Source: Bacteroidota bacterium
GTDB lineage: Bacteria; Bacteroidota; Bacteroidia; Chitinophagales; Chitinophagaceae
Assembly (NCBI GenBank): GCA_018266775.1
Contig: JAFDZS010000010.1
Span: forward strand, 183,983 to 247,982
Length of the DNA stretch: 64,000 nucleotides
Reading direction: 5' to 3'
Shown here: positions 18,160 to 27,350 of the stretch, piece by piece
Position numbering within the stretch: position 1 is the first letter of the stretch
Layout: each line of letters opens with the position of its first letter
Translations under genes and position numbers: made by a program
The notes under the pieces: generated by a model
What the model was told of the DNA's origin: nothing
Databases searched by the model: none
The model's input: only the letters and a program-made list of their open reading frames with translations

Positions 18160-19494
18160 ATGAAATACAAAATCTTTTTTATTGCCGGGTTACTGGCTGC
18201 CGGCCAGGCGCAGGCGCAGGTAAGCGCAAACGATGCCGCATTGCATACGTTGAAACCTGCTTATGCAGTGCCTTATGAACCCATGCCAAAAGAACAGATC
18301 AAAGCGGTGCTGGATAAAGTGTTCAACTACCTGAATGCAGTAACGCCTGCACAAATGATCAACAAACAAACAGGAGAAGTGGTGGATGATGTTAATAAAA
18401 TGGACAGCAACACGGTAATGAAGCAGGGCGATTTCCGCATCACCAGTTATGAATGGGGCGTGTTATATTCGGGCATGCTTTGGGCAAGCGAAGAAACCGG
18501 CGATAAAAAATTCGCCACTTATGTAAAAGAACGTTTTGACTTCCTGGCCAAATGGATACCGGCGGTACAAAAAGCAAAAACCAAAGGGGTATATAACGGC
18601 AACAATTACCCGCTTCATCAGCCCGTTGACCCGAAAGCGCTGGATGATGCCGGTGCCATGTGCGCCGCAATGATCAAGTCCCAAAGGCAGGGATTAAATA
18701 TTAATCTCCGCCCACAGATCGATCATTATATGAACTGGGTTTTTAATAAGCAATTCCGGCTTTCAGACGGAACGCTGGCAAGAATACGGCCACAAAACAA
18801 TACATTATGGTTAGATGATTTATATATGGGCGTGCCGGCTTTAGCGCAAATGGGCAAACTAACCGGCGATAAGAAATATTTTGATGATGCCGTAAAACAG
18901 ATCAAACAATTCAGTGAACGTATGTTCATTAAAGAGAAAGGGGTGTATATGCATGGCTGGGTGGAAAGTATGGAAACGCATCCTGCATTTAAATGGGCAA
19001 GGGCCAATGGCTGGGCGCTGATGGCGATGACGGAATTACTGGATGTATTGCCTGAAAATTATCCGGGGCGAAAAGATGTGATCGAACAATTTAAAGCACA
19101 CGCCAAAGGATTGGCGGCATTGCAAAGTGGCAGCGGCTTCTGGCACCAGTTGCTGGATCGTGAAGATTCTTATCTGGAAACATCCGCAACAGCCATCTAC
19201 TCATATTGTATTGCACATGCCTGCAACAAAGGCTGGATCGATCCCATCACTTACGCTCCAATGGCCATGCTGGCATGGAATGCCGTAACCACTAAAATAA
19301 ATGATAAAGGCCAGGTGGAAGGCACCTGCGTGGGAACCGGTATGGCATTTGATCCGGCATTTTATTATTACCGCCCGGTAAATGTATTGGCAGCACATGG
19401 TTACGGCCCATTGTTTTTAGCAGGGGCAGAAATGTATAAAATGATGGAGCAAAACAAATATACAATCAACGACAGCGCATTGATGTACCAGTAG
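18160..19494 (+). CDS. GH105 unsaturated glucuronyl/galacturonyl hydrolase
   Basis: 444 aa with signal peptide 1-19 (QAQA-Q). GH105 enzymes (YteR/YesR-like) remove the 4,5-unsaturated uronic acid that lyases leave on pectin fragments, typically rhamnogalacturonan disaccharides. Seen here: an (alpha/alpha)6-barrel helical pattern, LDDAGAM with Asp162/Asp163 at the expected catalytic position, WLDDLYMGVPALA, WARANGWALMAM and GSGFWHQLLDR. It implies that a polysaccharide lyase works upstream, though none is in the window. Its stop codon is followed at once by a hairpin and a terminator. Confidence 0.92.
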   Translation: MKYKIFFIAGLLAAGQAQAQVSANDAALHTLKPAYAVPYEPMPKEQIKAVLDKVFNYLNAVTPAQMINKQTGEVVDDVNKMDSNTVMKQGDFRITSYEWGVLYSGMLWASEETGDKKFATYVKERFDFLAKWIPAVQKAKTKGVYNGNNYPLHQPVDPKALDDAGAMCAAMIKSQRQGLNINLRPQIDHYMNWVFNKQFRLSDGTLARIRPQNNTLWLDDLYMGVPALAQMGKLTGDKKYFDDAVKQIKQFSERMFIKEKGVYMHGWVESMETHPAFKWARANGWALMAMTELLDVLPENYPGRKDVIEQFKAHAKGLAALQSGSGFWHQLLDREDSYLETSATAIYSYCIAHACNKGWIDPITYAPMAMLAWNAVTTKINDKGQVEGTCVGTGMAFDPAFYYYRPVNVLAAHGYGPLFLAGAEMYKMMEQNKYTINDSALMYQ

Positions 19495-19514
19495 GAACAC
19501 GCTGTGGCGTGTTC
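19495..19514. repeat. Short perfect hairpin after the GH105 gene
   Basis: GAACACGC-TGTG-GCGTGTTC is a perfect 8-bp stem with a 4-nt loop directly after the stop codon. A near-copy (GAACACACC-GCA-GGTGTGTTC) lies at 19572-19592, and the core CGCTGTGGCG recurs inside a hairpin at 31401-31410. Confidence 0.6.
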
Positions 19515-19556
19515 AATTTATTGATCCGTTTTAGGGGATCAATAAATTCTTTTTTT
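19515..19556 (+). terminator. Rho-independent terminator after GH105
   Basis: AATTTATTGATCC (19515-19527) pairs perfectly with GGATCAATAAATT (19536-19548) and is followed by C and a T-run to 19556. It separates GH51/GH105 from the acetylesterase group. Confidence 0.85.
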
Positions 19557-19571
19557 CAGCATATTTAAAAC

Positions 19572-19592
19572 GAACACACCGCAGGTGTGTTC
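19572..19592. repeat. Short perfect hairpin just before the acetylesterase start
   Basis: GAACACACC-GCA-GGTGTGTTC, a 9-bp stem, ends 8 nt before ATG 19601. It would place the ribosome-binding region next to a stable stem, so it may affect translation. It is related to the hairpin at 19495. Confidence 0.55.
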
Positions 19593-19600
19593 CGCTAAAC

Positions 19601-20941
19601 ATGAAACATATTTTATTCTTCCTGGCCGCCTTGCTGTTATGCAGCGCAGCCACCGCACAGCAAAAAACAAATTTCAAATTCAACTTCGGCACTGGTACTA
19701 CCGTAAAAGCATATACGCCGGTAACTGCTGAATCTGTGTATACTGAATCTGCCGGGTTTGGTTTTATCAGTACGGCTGACCTTACTGCTGTAAAGCCGGG
19801 AAAGAAAACGGGTATTACCGCAGATTATATCACCAGCAAAAAACCATTTTTCTTTTCTGTAAAAATACCCGAAGGTAATTACGATGTCACCGTCACCCTC
19901 GGCGATCTGAATGGAACATCTGCCAATACGGTACGGGCAGAATGCCGCCGTTTATTCATCAAAAACCTGCAAACAAAAAAAGGAGAAATTAAAACCGTAA
20001 CCTTTACAGTACATGTAAAAGACAGTATCATCCGTGATGCCAACGGCAATGCGGTGGATAAAGTAAAATTAAAACCACGGGAGATCAATTATTTTCACTG
20101 GGATGATAAACTGACTTTGGAATTTAATGATACCGCAGTAAAAGTTTGTGCAGTGGAGATCAAACCCAACACCACTGCCACCACTATTTTTCTCTCCGGT
20201 AATTCCACTGTGGTTGACCAGGACAGGGAACCCTGGGCATCATGGGGACAGATGATTCCTTCTTTCTTCGAACCTGGGAAAATCTGCATAGCCAATTATG
20301 CTGAGAGTGGCGAAACACTCAGTTCCTTCATGGGTGCACGCCGCTTAAAAAAAGTGTTGAGCCTGATGAAAGCCGGCGATTATCTATTTATTGAGTTTGG
20401 ACATAATGACCAAAAACAAAAAGGAGAAGGCATCGGCCCGTTTACATCTTATAAACGTGACCTGGAATATTTTATCAATGAAGTAAGAAAGAAAGGCGGT
20501 ACACCGGTATTGGTTACCTCAATGAACCGAAGAAGCTTTGATTCCACAGGGCATATTACCAATACGCTTGGTGATTATCCTGCTGCAGTACGGCAGACTG
20601 CAAAAGAAGAAAATGTGGCACTTGTTGATCTGAATGCGATGAGCAAGGTTATGTATGAAGCATGGGGGCCGGAACAATCAGTGAAAGCATTTGTGCATTA
20701 CCCTGCCAATACATTTCCGGGGCAGGATAAAAAACTGGAAGATAATACGCACTTCAATACGTATGGTGCGTATGAAATTGCCCGTTGCATTGTGCATGCT
20801 ATACAGGAACAACAGTTGCCCATAGCCTCTTTCCTGAAAAAAGATATTCCGGCATTTGAGCCTGCAAAACCAGATGATGTAAATCAATGGTACTGGCCGC
20901 AAAGTGTTTTAATGGTGGCCGTAAAACCTGATGGCAATTGA
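19601..20941 (+). CDS. Rhamnogalacturonan acetylesterase-like SGNH hydrolase (CE12-like)
   Basis: 446 aa with signal peptide 1-19 (ATAQ). An N-terminal beta-sandwich (about 22-190, NFKFNFGTGTTVKAYTPV) precedes an SGNH esterase domain. Catalytic elements: block I LSGNSTVVDQ with Ser202 (Asn instead of the textbook Asp, common in Bacteroidota CE12 proteins), block III FGHND (267-270), and block V DNTHFN with Asp381/His384. Such enzymes remove O-acetyl groups from rhamnogalacturonan or xylan and open the backbone to other hydrolases. The stop codon overlaps the region just before the next start (20944), consistent with co-translation. Confidence 0.88.
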   Translation: MKHILFFLAALLLCSAATAQQKTNFKFNFGTGTTVKAYTPVTAESVYTESAGFGFISTADLTAVKPGKKTGITADYITSKKPFFFSVKIPEGNYDVTVTLGDLNGTSANTVRAECRRLFIKNLQTKKGEIKTVTFTVHVKDSIIRDANGNAVDKVKLKPREINYFHWDDKLTLEFNDTAVKVCAVEIKPNTTATTIFLSGNSTVVDQDREPWASWGQMIPSFFEPGKICIANYAESGETLSSFMGARRLKKVLSLMKAGDYLFIEFGHNDQKQKGEGIGPFTSYKRDLEYFINEVRKKGGTPVLVTSMNRRSFDSTGHITNTLGDYPAAVRQTAKEENVALVDLNAMSKVMYEAWGPEQSVKAFVHYPANTFPGQDKKLEDNTHFNTYGAYEIARCIVHAIQEQQLPIASFLKKDIPAFEPAKPDDVNQWYWPQSVLMVAVKPDGN

Positions 20942-20943
20942 TC

Positions 20944-22626
20944 ATGAAACAATTCATTTATTCTTTTTACCTGTTCTTTTTTTTAGGGCTTTGTTGTACA
21001 GCAATCAATGCACAACAGGCAACAATAGACGTATTGCTGAAAAAAGAAACTGGTGATATGAAACCCGTTTGGGCATGGTTTGGTTACGACGAACCCAACT
21101 ATACTTATATGAAAGCCGGGAAGAAATTATTAAGTGAGATAGCCGCATTAAGCCCGGTGCCCGTTTATGTAAGAACACACAGTTTATTGGTTAGCGGCAA
21201 CGGCGTTCCTGCATTGAAGTGGGGAAGTACAAATGTGTACACAGAAGCTGCCAATGGAAATGCGGTATACAACTGGACAATCATCGACAGCATTTTTGAT
21301 ACGTATATAAAACGTGGCATGAAGCCGCTGGCGCAAATTGGTTTTATGCCAGAAGCATTGTCCACTCATCCAATACCATACCAGCACGACTGGAAACCTG
21401 GTGAACCGTATTCAAAAATTTTTACCGGTTGGGCATATCCGCCTAAAGATTTTACGAAATGGGCCGAATTGATTTTTAAATGGGTGCAGCATAGTGTTTC
21501 ACGTTATGGGAAGAGGGAAGTGGAAAGCTGGTATTGGGAATTATGGAACGAACCCAATGGATACTGGAAAGGAACGCAGGAAGAATTTTTTAAACTGTAC
21601 GACTATACTACCGATGCAGTGAAGCGGGCATTACCCACGGCAAAAATTGGCGGAATAGATATTGCCGGAACTGCGGGCAGCAATGCGCAGCAATGGCTGC
21701 GTGCGTTTGTAAAACATTGTTTTGAAGATACCAATGCGGCTACAAAAAAGATTGGAGCACCGCTGGATGTATTGTTGTTTCATGCCAAAGGTGCACCAAG
21801 ATTGGTAGATGGACATGTACGCATGAATATGAGCAGGCAGTTGCAGGATATTGCGGCAGGATTTACATTGGCTGCTGCTTATCCGAAGTTAAAAAATATC
21901 CCGGTGGTGATTGGTGAATCAGACCCCGAAGGCTGTGCCGCCTGCGGCATGCAAACCAATCCTGAAAATGCGTATCGTAACGGTACTGTATATTCGAGTT
22001 ATACTGCTGCGTCATTTGCAAGAAAATATTTATTGGCAGATTCCTTTCATGTCAATTTTACCGGCGCAGTAACCTGGGCGTTTGAGTTTGAAAACCAGCC
22101 CTGGTATTTTGGCTTTCGCGACCTTGCTACTAATGGCGTGGATAAACCCGTGCTGAATATTTTCAGGATGTTTGGTATGATGAAAGGGAAACGTGTTGCG
22201 GTGCAGGGCAGCCAGATGTATGATTTGAAAGTAATGGTGGACTCCAGTGTAAGAGGTAAATATAATGATGTTGGAGGATTAGCAGCGAAAGATAAAAATA
22301 CAGCCACAGTAATGGTATGGAATTACCATGATGACGATGTGATGCAACCCAGTTTACCGGTGACGGTTACTATCAACGGGCTGACTGCTTCAACAGTTAT
22401 GGTAACTGAATACCGTGTTGACCAAACGCACAGTAACAGTTATGAAGCATGGAAGAAAATGGGATCGCCGCAAAACCCAACCGCAGCACAAATACAATTA
22501 CTGGAAAAAGCAGGGCAACTGGAAGTGATGGGAAAGCCGGAAAAAATTAAAGTGAATAACGGAGTGGTGCAAATATCAATTTCTTTGCCACAACAGGGAG
22601 TTAGTCTTTTACAACTAAAATGGTAA
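20944..22626 (+). CDS. GH39-family glycoside hydrolase (beta-xylosidase-like)
   Basis: 560 aa from ATG 20944 (the in-frame TTG 20938 lies inside the upstream gene). Signal peptide to about NAQ24. A (beta/alpha)8 barrel of clan GH-A: acid/base Glu203 in YWELWNEPNG and likely nucleophile Glu325 in VIGESDPEG, then a beta-sandwich from about residue 430. GH39 includes beta-xylosidases, alpha-iduronidases and related enzymes; with GH43 and GH51 neighbours, action on xylose or arabinose side chains is likely. A CAACG motif (GCAACG-like) is not diagnostic; substrate specificity cannot be fixed from motifs. Confidence 0.85.
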   Translation: MKQFIYSFYLFFFLGLCCTAINAQQATIDVLLKKETGDMKPVWAWFGYDEPNYTYMKAGKKLLSEIAALSPVPVYVRTHSLLVSGNGVPALKWGSTNVYTEAANGNAVYNWTIIDSIFDTYIKRGMKPLAQIGFMPEALSTHPIPYQHDWKPGEPYSKIFTGWAYPPKDFTKWAELIFKWVQHSVSRYGKREVESWYWELWNEPNGYWKGTQEEFFKLYDYTTDAVKRALPTAKIGGIDIAGTAGSNAQQWLRAFVKHCFEDTNAATKKIGAPLDVLLFHAKGAPRLVDGHVRMNMSRQLQDIAAGFTLAAAYPKLKNIPVVIGESDPEGCAACGMQTNPENAYRNGTVYSSYTAASFARKYLLADSFHVNFTGAVTWAFEFENQPWYFGFRDLATNGVDKPVLNIFRMFGMMKGKRVAVQGSQMYDLKVMVDSSVRGKYNDVGGLAAKDKNTATVMVWNYHDDDVMQPSLPVTVTINGLTASTVMVTEYRVDQTHSNSYEAWKKMGSPQNPTAAQIQLLEKAGQLEVMGKPEKIKVNNGVVQISISLPQQGVSLLQLKW

Positions 22627-22642
22627 ACAATAAATGAACTGA

Positions 22643-24232
22643 ATGAAACTGGTTGTAACAATATTGGCATTATCAATTGTTTTACTCTCACCGGTAAAAG
22701 CACAACTGTACAATATAAAGAACGATGTGTTTTGGAATACTGCGGATGGAAAATCCATCTACAGCCAGGGCGGTGGTATATTCCGGTTTGCTGACCCGGT
22801 TACAGGAATAAAAAAATATTATTGGTATGGTGTGTATTACAATGAAGCAATGGCGTACCGGAATGATCCATCGATAACATATTCCAAATGCACATTTGAA
22901 TCAGTAACCTGTTACAGTTCCACCGACCTGGTACACTGGACGTTTGAAAATGATGTGCTAACAAAGGATGAAGTAACAAAGAATGGAAGAAGCAGTTGGG
23001 TGGGTCGCCTGGGTGTATGTTACATTAAAGCACTGAACAAATACGCCCTGTTTGTGCAGCACGATAAAGAAGTATTGATTGCCCTATCAGATTCCCCAAC
23101 GGGAAAATTCACCTGGCACCAGCAGATCAATATGACAGCAATGATTGGCACCAGTAACACCGGAGATCAAACCGTATTTACTGATGAAGATACAGGCTTG
23201 TCTTACCTCGTTTATTCGTATGGCAGTGGCAGAAATAAAATTTATGTATCGGAAATTGGCATGAAAGATGGTATGGTAAACCTGCTGGATTGCACAAAAG
23301 TTTTCCAGGGGGAAAGCCGCGAAGGGAATTGTATGTTCAAATACAAAGGCAAATATTATATGTGTGCTTCCAATATTTATGGATGGGATGCTTCTTATGC
23401 GTATTATCTTGTTGCAGACAATATCCGTGGGCCTTATACACCAACCAATGATATGCAGGTAATGAATGGATGTGCTGATGATTATGCACACATTTCTCAA
23501 ACAGGTTTCTTTACCAATGTAAAAGGCAGCAAACAGGAAACTGTGATCTTCTGCGGTGACCGCTGGGCAGACTTTGCAGGAAACGGGTTAGGATATAATC
23601 AATGGGTGCCGCTTTCTTTCGATGAAAAAAATAATACACCATATTTTAATTCGCTCAGCTCATGGAATATTAACGCACAAACAGGGGAGTGGACAGTTGC
23701 AGCAGATAATAATTATATTAAGAACGGAAGCTTTGAAGCAGACAGGAAATTCATTCCGAGTAATGTTAAACCTGGGCAACAGGATTTGCTGGGCTGGAAA
23801 ACCACCGTTACAGAAGGAACGGCAATAAGTCTGGATACGGCGGCGTCTCCTAAACTCAATCATAACAACAGCGAAAGCGACAGGAAAATAGTTGTTGGTG
23901 AAAAAAGCCTGAACATTACTGATAAAGTAAATTTTAAAAGAAAGGTTTCGCAAACAATAAGCGCTTCACCCTATGTGCCATTGAAAGACGGCGATTATAC
24001 ACTTACTGCGAAAATAATAAACAGTACAGGATTCACACAACTGCAATTGTATGCACTAAGCAATAATAAAGAACAGCGTTATGAAGTGAAAACGGAAAAT
24101 ACCAACTGGACAACCATCAGCATAGCACATGTTGCTGTAATGGGTGGAAAAGTGGAAATTGGCTTTTATGCAGAAGGTGCAGCCAATGCATTTTGTTATG
24201 CAGATGATGTGTCGCTGGTAAAAGTAAAATGA
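22643..24232 (+). CDS. GH43-family glycoside hydrolase with C-terminal beta-sandwich
   Basis: 529 aa, signal peptide to about KAQ21. The five-bladed propeller shows SIYSQGGGIFRF near the start (about 33-44), YYWYGVYYNEA, SSTDLVHWTFEND, a GDQTVFTDEDTGLSYLVYS segment typical of GH43, the likely general-acid Glu region QGESREGNCMF, and FCGDRWADF. Residues about 360-529 form a carbohydrate-binding-like beta-sandwich (NYIKNGSFEADRKF start). GH43 enzymes are arabinofuranosidases, arabinanases, xylosidases or galactosidases. It starts 16 nt after the GH39 gene, so they form one operon. Confidence 0.87.
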   Translation: MKLVVTILALSIVLLSPVKAQLYNIKNDVFWNTADGKSIYSQGGGIFRFADPVTGIKKYYWYGVYYNEAMAYRNDPSITYSKCTFESVTCYSSTDLVHWTFENDVLTKDEVTKNGRSSWVGRLGVCYIKALNKYALFVQHDKEVLIALSDSPTGKFTWHQQINMTAMIGTSNTGDQTVFTDEDTGLSYLVYSYGSGRNKIYVSEIGMKDGMVNLLDCTKVFQGESREGNCMFKYKGKYYMCASNIYGWDASYAYYLVADNIRGPYTPTNDMQVMNGCADDYAHISQTGFFTNVKGSKQETVIFCGDRWADFAGNGLGYNQWVPLSFDEKNNTPYFNSLSSWNINAQTGEWTVAADNNYIKNGSFEADRKFIPSNVKPGQQDLLGWKTTVTEGTAISLDTAASPKLNHNNSESDRKIVVGEKSLNITDKVNFKRKVSQTISASPYVPLKDGDYTLTAKIINSTGFTQLQLYALSNNKEQRYEVKTENTNWTTISIAHVAVMGGKVEIGFYAEGAANAFCYADDVSLVKVK

Positions 24233-24437
24233 AAAGGGTTATCATTTTTTAATGCTTTAATCAATGGTTATAATGAAAAGAAATGTAAAATATTTGGGGG
24301 GGAAGGTGAAGGGGCAGGTCGTTAATTGGTTAGTTTGTAATTAGTGTAATTCGTGTTAAGTATTTAATCCCTTGTTTAACTCAAACGTTTTCGTAATTAT
24401 TTATGTACATCAAACCTAACATCCATAATTTAGAATC
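24233..24437. promoter_or_regulatory. Intergenic region with LacI-type operator core before the second GH51
   Basis: 205 nt without a gene. TCAAACGTTTTCG at 24381-24393 contains the perfect CG-centred palindrome AAACGTTT (24383-24390), about 50 nt before ATG 24438. It also holds a G-run (24295-24302). I see no convincing terminator. The operator shape matches the site at 10821, hinting at common control; an 8-bp core can occur by chance. Confidence 0.35.
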
Positions 24438-25976
24438 ATGAAGAAACTATTCCTGGCCGGTGCGGTATTGCTTGCTGCATGGAGTACCCGGTCGCAAACA
24501 GCAGTGGTGATAGACGCCACCAATCCCACAAATATTATCAGCCGCCATATCTATGGGCATTTTTCAGAGCATCTCGGCCGCTGCATTTACGATGGCTTTT
24601 GGGTAAGCGATACTTTGGGTGTTCCCAAAAAAGATCGTATACGCCTTGATGTTGTAGAGGCTTTAAAAAAAATAAAAGTGCCCAACCTGCGCTGGCCCGG
24701 CGGTTGCTTTGCAGATGAATATCACTGGCGGGACGGCATTGGACCCCGTAAACAGCGGCCGTATATGGTAAATACCAACTGGGGTGGTGTTTCAGAAGAT
24801 AATAGTTTTGGTACACACGAATTTCTTGAACTGTGTTCATTGATTGGCTGCGAACCTTATATAGCCGGTAACGTAGGCAGCGGTACAGTGGAGGAAATGG
24901 CTAAATGGGTGGAGTACCTGAACAGCGATGCCAAAAGTACAATGACCGACCTGCGCAGGCAGAATGGCAGAGAAGAACCCTGGCGGGTAAAATTCTGGGG
25001 CGTGGGTAATGAAAGCTGGGGATGCGGTGGCAATATGACACCGGAATTTTATGCCGATCAATACAAACGTTATGCAGTCTATTGCAGAAATTATAAAGAT
25101 GCACCCTTATTAAAAATTGCCAGCGGCGCCAGCAGCAGCGATTATAACTGGACAGAAGTGCTGATGAAAAATGTAGGCCCCAACCGCATGTGGGGTTTAA
25201 CGCTGCATCATTATACCATTCCTTCAGGCAATTGGGGAAAGAAAGGTTCTGCCACTGCATTTGATGAAAAAGAATATTTCAGCACCATGAAAAATTGTTT
25301 GGTGATGGAAGAACTCGTAACCCGCCATTCCACCATTATGGATAAGTATGATCCTGCAAAAAAAACAGCACTGGTGGTGGATGAATGGGGCATCTGGACA
25401 GATGTTGAACCCGGCACCAATCCTGGTTTTTTATACCAGCAAAACAGTTTGCGTGATGCATTGATTGCAGGCACCACACTTAATATTTTCAATAATCACA
25501 GCGACCGTGTTCGTATGGCCAATCTTGCACAAACAGTGAATGTGTTGCAATCCATCGTTTTAACCAAAGGCGATAAAATGCTGCTGACGCCTACTTACTA
25601 TGTATTCGATCTGTATAAAGTGCACATGGATGCTAAAAAGTTAAACGTGAATTTCAAATCGCCGGATTATGTAAATGGCGATGCAAAAATTCCTGCGTTG
25701 AATATGTCTGCATCGCAGGACAGTACAGGCGCTGTGCATATCACATTGGTAAACCTTGACCCCCATAAAAAATTAAACCTGCAAACGACTTTAGTGGGTG
25801 TGAACTGGAAAACAGTAAGTGGCCAGATTTTAACTTCAGCCAAATTAACCGATATTAATACTTTTGAAAATCCTTACACCGTGAAGAACGTTGCTTTCAA
25901 CGGTGCAAAAAAATCAGGTGAACAACTGGTGATTGATTTGCCGGCACAAAGTATCGTGATGCTGGAATTAAAATAA
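24438..25976 (+). CDS. Alpha-L-arabinofuranosidase, GH51 (AbfA-type)
   Basis: 512 aa with signal peptide to about RSQ20, so probably periplasmic, unlike classical cytoplasmic AbfA. GH51 signatures: [40 protein letters not shown], acid/base Glu192 in [12 protein letters not shown] and nucleophile Glu316 in [15 protein letters not shown], then a C-terminal beta domain. It would finish arabino-oligosaccharides imported by the SusC/SusD system. It has its own upstream region and ends before a strong terminator, so it may be expressed separately from the GH39/GH43 pair. The short type and the long type at 16166 probably have different substrate preferences. Confidence 0.94.
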   Translation: MKKLFLAGAVLLAAWSTRSQTAVVIDATNPTNIISRHIYGHFSEHLGRCIYDGFWVSDTLGVPKKDRIRLDVVEALKKIKVPNLRWPGGCFADEYHWRDGIGPRKQRPYMVNTNWGGVSEDNSFGTHEFLELCSLIGCEPYIAGNVGSGTVEEMAKWVEYLNSDAKSTMTDLRRQNGREEPWRVKFWGVGNESWGCGGNMTPEFYADQYKRYAVYCRNYKDAPLLKIASGASSSDYNWTEVLMKNVGPNRMWGLTLHHYTIPSGNWGKKGSATAFDEKEYFSTMKNCLVMEELVTRHSTIMDKYDPAKKTALVVDEWGIWTDVEPGTNPGFLYQQNSLRDALIAGTTLNIFNNHSDRVRMANLAQTVNVLQSIVLTKGDKMLLTPTYYVFDLYKVHMDAKKLNVNFKSPDYVNGDAKIPALNMSASQDSTGAVHITLVNLDPHKKLNLQTTLVGVNWKTVSGQILTSAKLTDINTFENPYTVKNVAFNGAKKSGEQLVIDLPAQSIVMLELK

Positions 25977-26028
25977 TTATCTTGCACAAGAATAAAACGG
26001 ACAACCTTATCCTTATTCAGGCATGCAG

Positions 26029-26055
26029 CCGCCGGAGCAATCCGGCGGTTTTTTT
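26029..26055 (+). terminator. Rho-independent terminator ending the polysaccharide locus
   Basis: CCGCCGGA (26029-26036) and TCCGGCGG (26041-26048) form a GC-rich 8-bp stem with a GCAA tetraloop, followed by seven T residues. It lies between the GH51 (+) and DUF1501 (-) genes and overlaps the latter's stop codon by two bases. Confidence 0.88.
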
Positions 26056-27337
26056 ATACCACCGGTATCAGTGGATATTGGCCTGGTAGTATTGCACCGG
26101 CTTCATCTGGCGATAAACCCATCCAGTTTTGTAAGATGCTGCTGTATACAGCACGGAAATCATGCTGCATTGCTACATTATCCTGCACAGTGGCGTTGGC
26201 CGGCAGCACAGGATTATTGCCAATAATGCCGCTCTTCACGGTGTGCCCAAAATAAAACATGGGTGCCGCAGCGCCATGATCGGTACCACCGCTGGCATTG
26301 CTTTTAATTCTTCTGCCAAATTCAGAAAAGGTAATACCCATTACTTTGTCTTTCACCTGCAGGTATTCCAGGTCGGCCATAAAAGCGGTTACAGCTTCAG
26401 ATAATTTCTTTAACAAACTGGAATGGTTACCCGAAGTTTTATCGGTATCTTCTGTTTGTTTGGAATGGGTATCAAAGCTGCCCATATTGACCATGTAAAT
26501 TTTAGTTTTCAGCCCGCCACCAATTAACCGGGCAACGATCTTTAACTGGTCTGCTAAACCATTTTTACCTGCGGCAGGATATTGATCGCTTTGCGCTGTT
26601 ACTTTTAATGCAGCCTGTTTAATTACATTGGCGTATTGATCTGTTTTCAAACTCATCTCTTCAATGTAATTGATCTGTTCTCCCCAGCGGCTATCGCTTT
26701 CCACGTCTGTCTTGCCTTCAATGAGGTTATAAAATTTACTGGTATTGCTGATGGCAATGCCCATGGTAAATGAAGGGCCCTGGAAAGTGGAGGATACTAC
26801 TGACCCTACTTGTATAGCTAATGGGTCGGGCATTGTTGCGTTGGGATAATGCGCCGGAAACTGCGGAAATAAATGATCCAGTGTTCTGCCCGCCCAGCCT
26901 GTATTCAGCACCATATTGCTGTCGCTTGCTGTCATCCAGATATCAGTGGCACGAAAATGAGAGAAGTTAGGTTTGGGATAACTCACGGCCTGTATAATGC
27001 CAAGCTTGCCCTCATTAAACAATTGCTGAAAGCCTGTTAACGATGGATGCAGTGCAGTACCTTCAACGCCCTGTAATTTTAATGCTTTATTTTCCGGTAT
27101 GGCAATGTTTTCACGGGCGGCTGAATAGGCACTATACTGGTCAACAGGAATTACTGTATTCAATCCATCATTACCACCGGCAAGCTGAATCAATACTAAA
27201 ACTTTGTCTTCGCCCATTAAACGGCTCAGTGCATGAAAGGTTGATGTGCCCGCCAGCGCTTTCAGCGAAATGCCATTCAGGAATGAAGGCAGCACCACAC
27301 CAGCAGCAACATTTTTTAAAAACTCTTTACGTTTCAT
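26054..27337 (-). CDS. DUF1501 family protein
   Basis: 427 aa. The N-terminus MKRKEFLKNVAAGVVLPSF resembles a twin-arginine-type export signal with Lys-Arg, as often found in DUF1501 proteins. Family features: LVLIQLAGGNDGLNTVIP, YPKPNFSHFRATDIW, MVNMGSFDTHSKQ, FSEFGRRIKSNASGGTDHG and a GAAAPMFYFG stretch, which place it in the alkaline-phosphatase-like superfamily. The biochemical role is not established. It follows the DUF1800 gene after 13 nt; these two families are nearly always neighbours in Bacteroidota and Planctomycetota, suggesting a joint exported function. Confidence 0.92.
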   Translation of the reverse strand: MKRKEFLKNVAAGVVLPSFLNGISLKALAGTSTFHALSRLMGEDKVLVLIQLAGGNDGLNTVIPVDQYSAYSAARENIAIPENKALKLQGVEGTALHPSLTGFQQLFNEGKLGIIQAVSYPKPNFSHFRATDIWMTASDSNMVLNTGWAGRTLDHLFPQFPAHYPNATMPDPLAIQVGSVVSSTFQGPSFTMGIAISNTSKFYNLIEGKTDVESDSRWGEQINYIEEMSLKTDQYANVIKQAALKVTAQSDQYPAAGKNGLADQLKIVARLIGGGLKTKIYMVNMGSFDTHSKQTEDTDKTSGNHSSLLKKLSEAVTAFMADLEYLQVKDKVMGITFSEFGRRIKSNASGGTDHGAAAPMFYFGHTVKSGIIGNNPVLPANATVQDNVAMQHDFRAVYSSILQNWMGLSPDEAGAILPGQYPLIPVV

Positions 27338-27350
27338 GTTTAATTATTTT

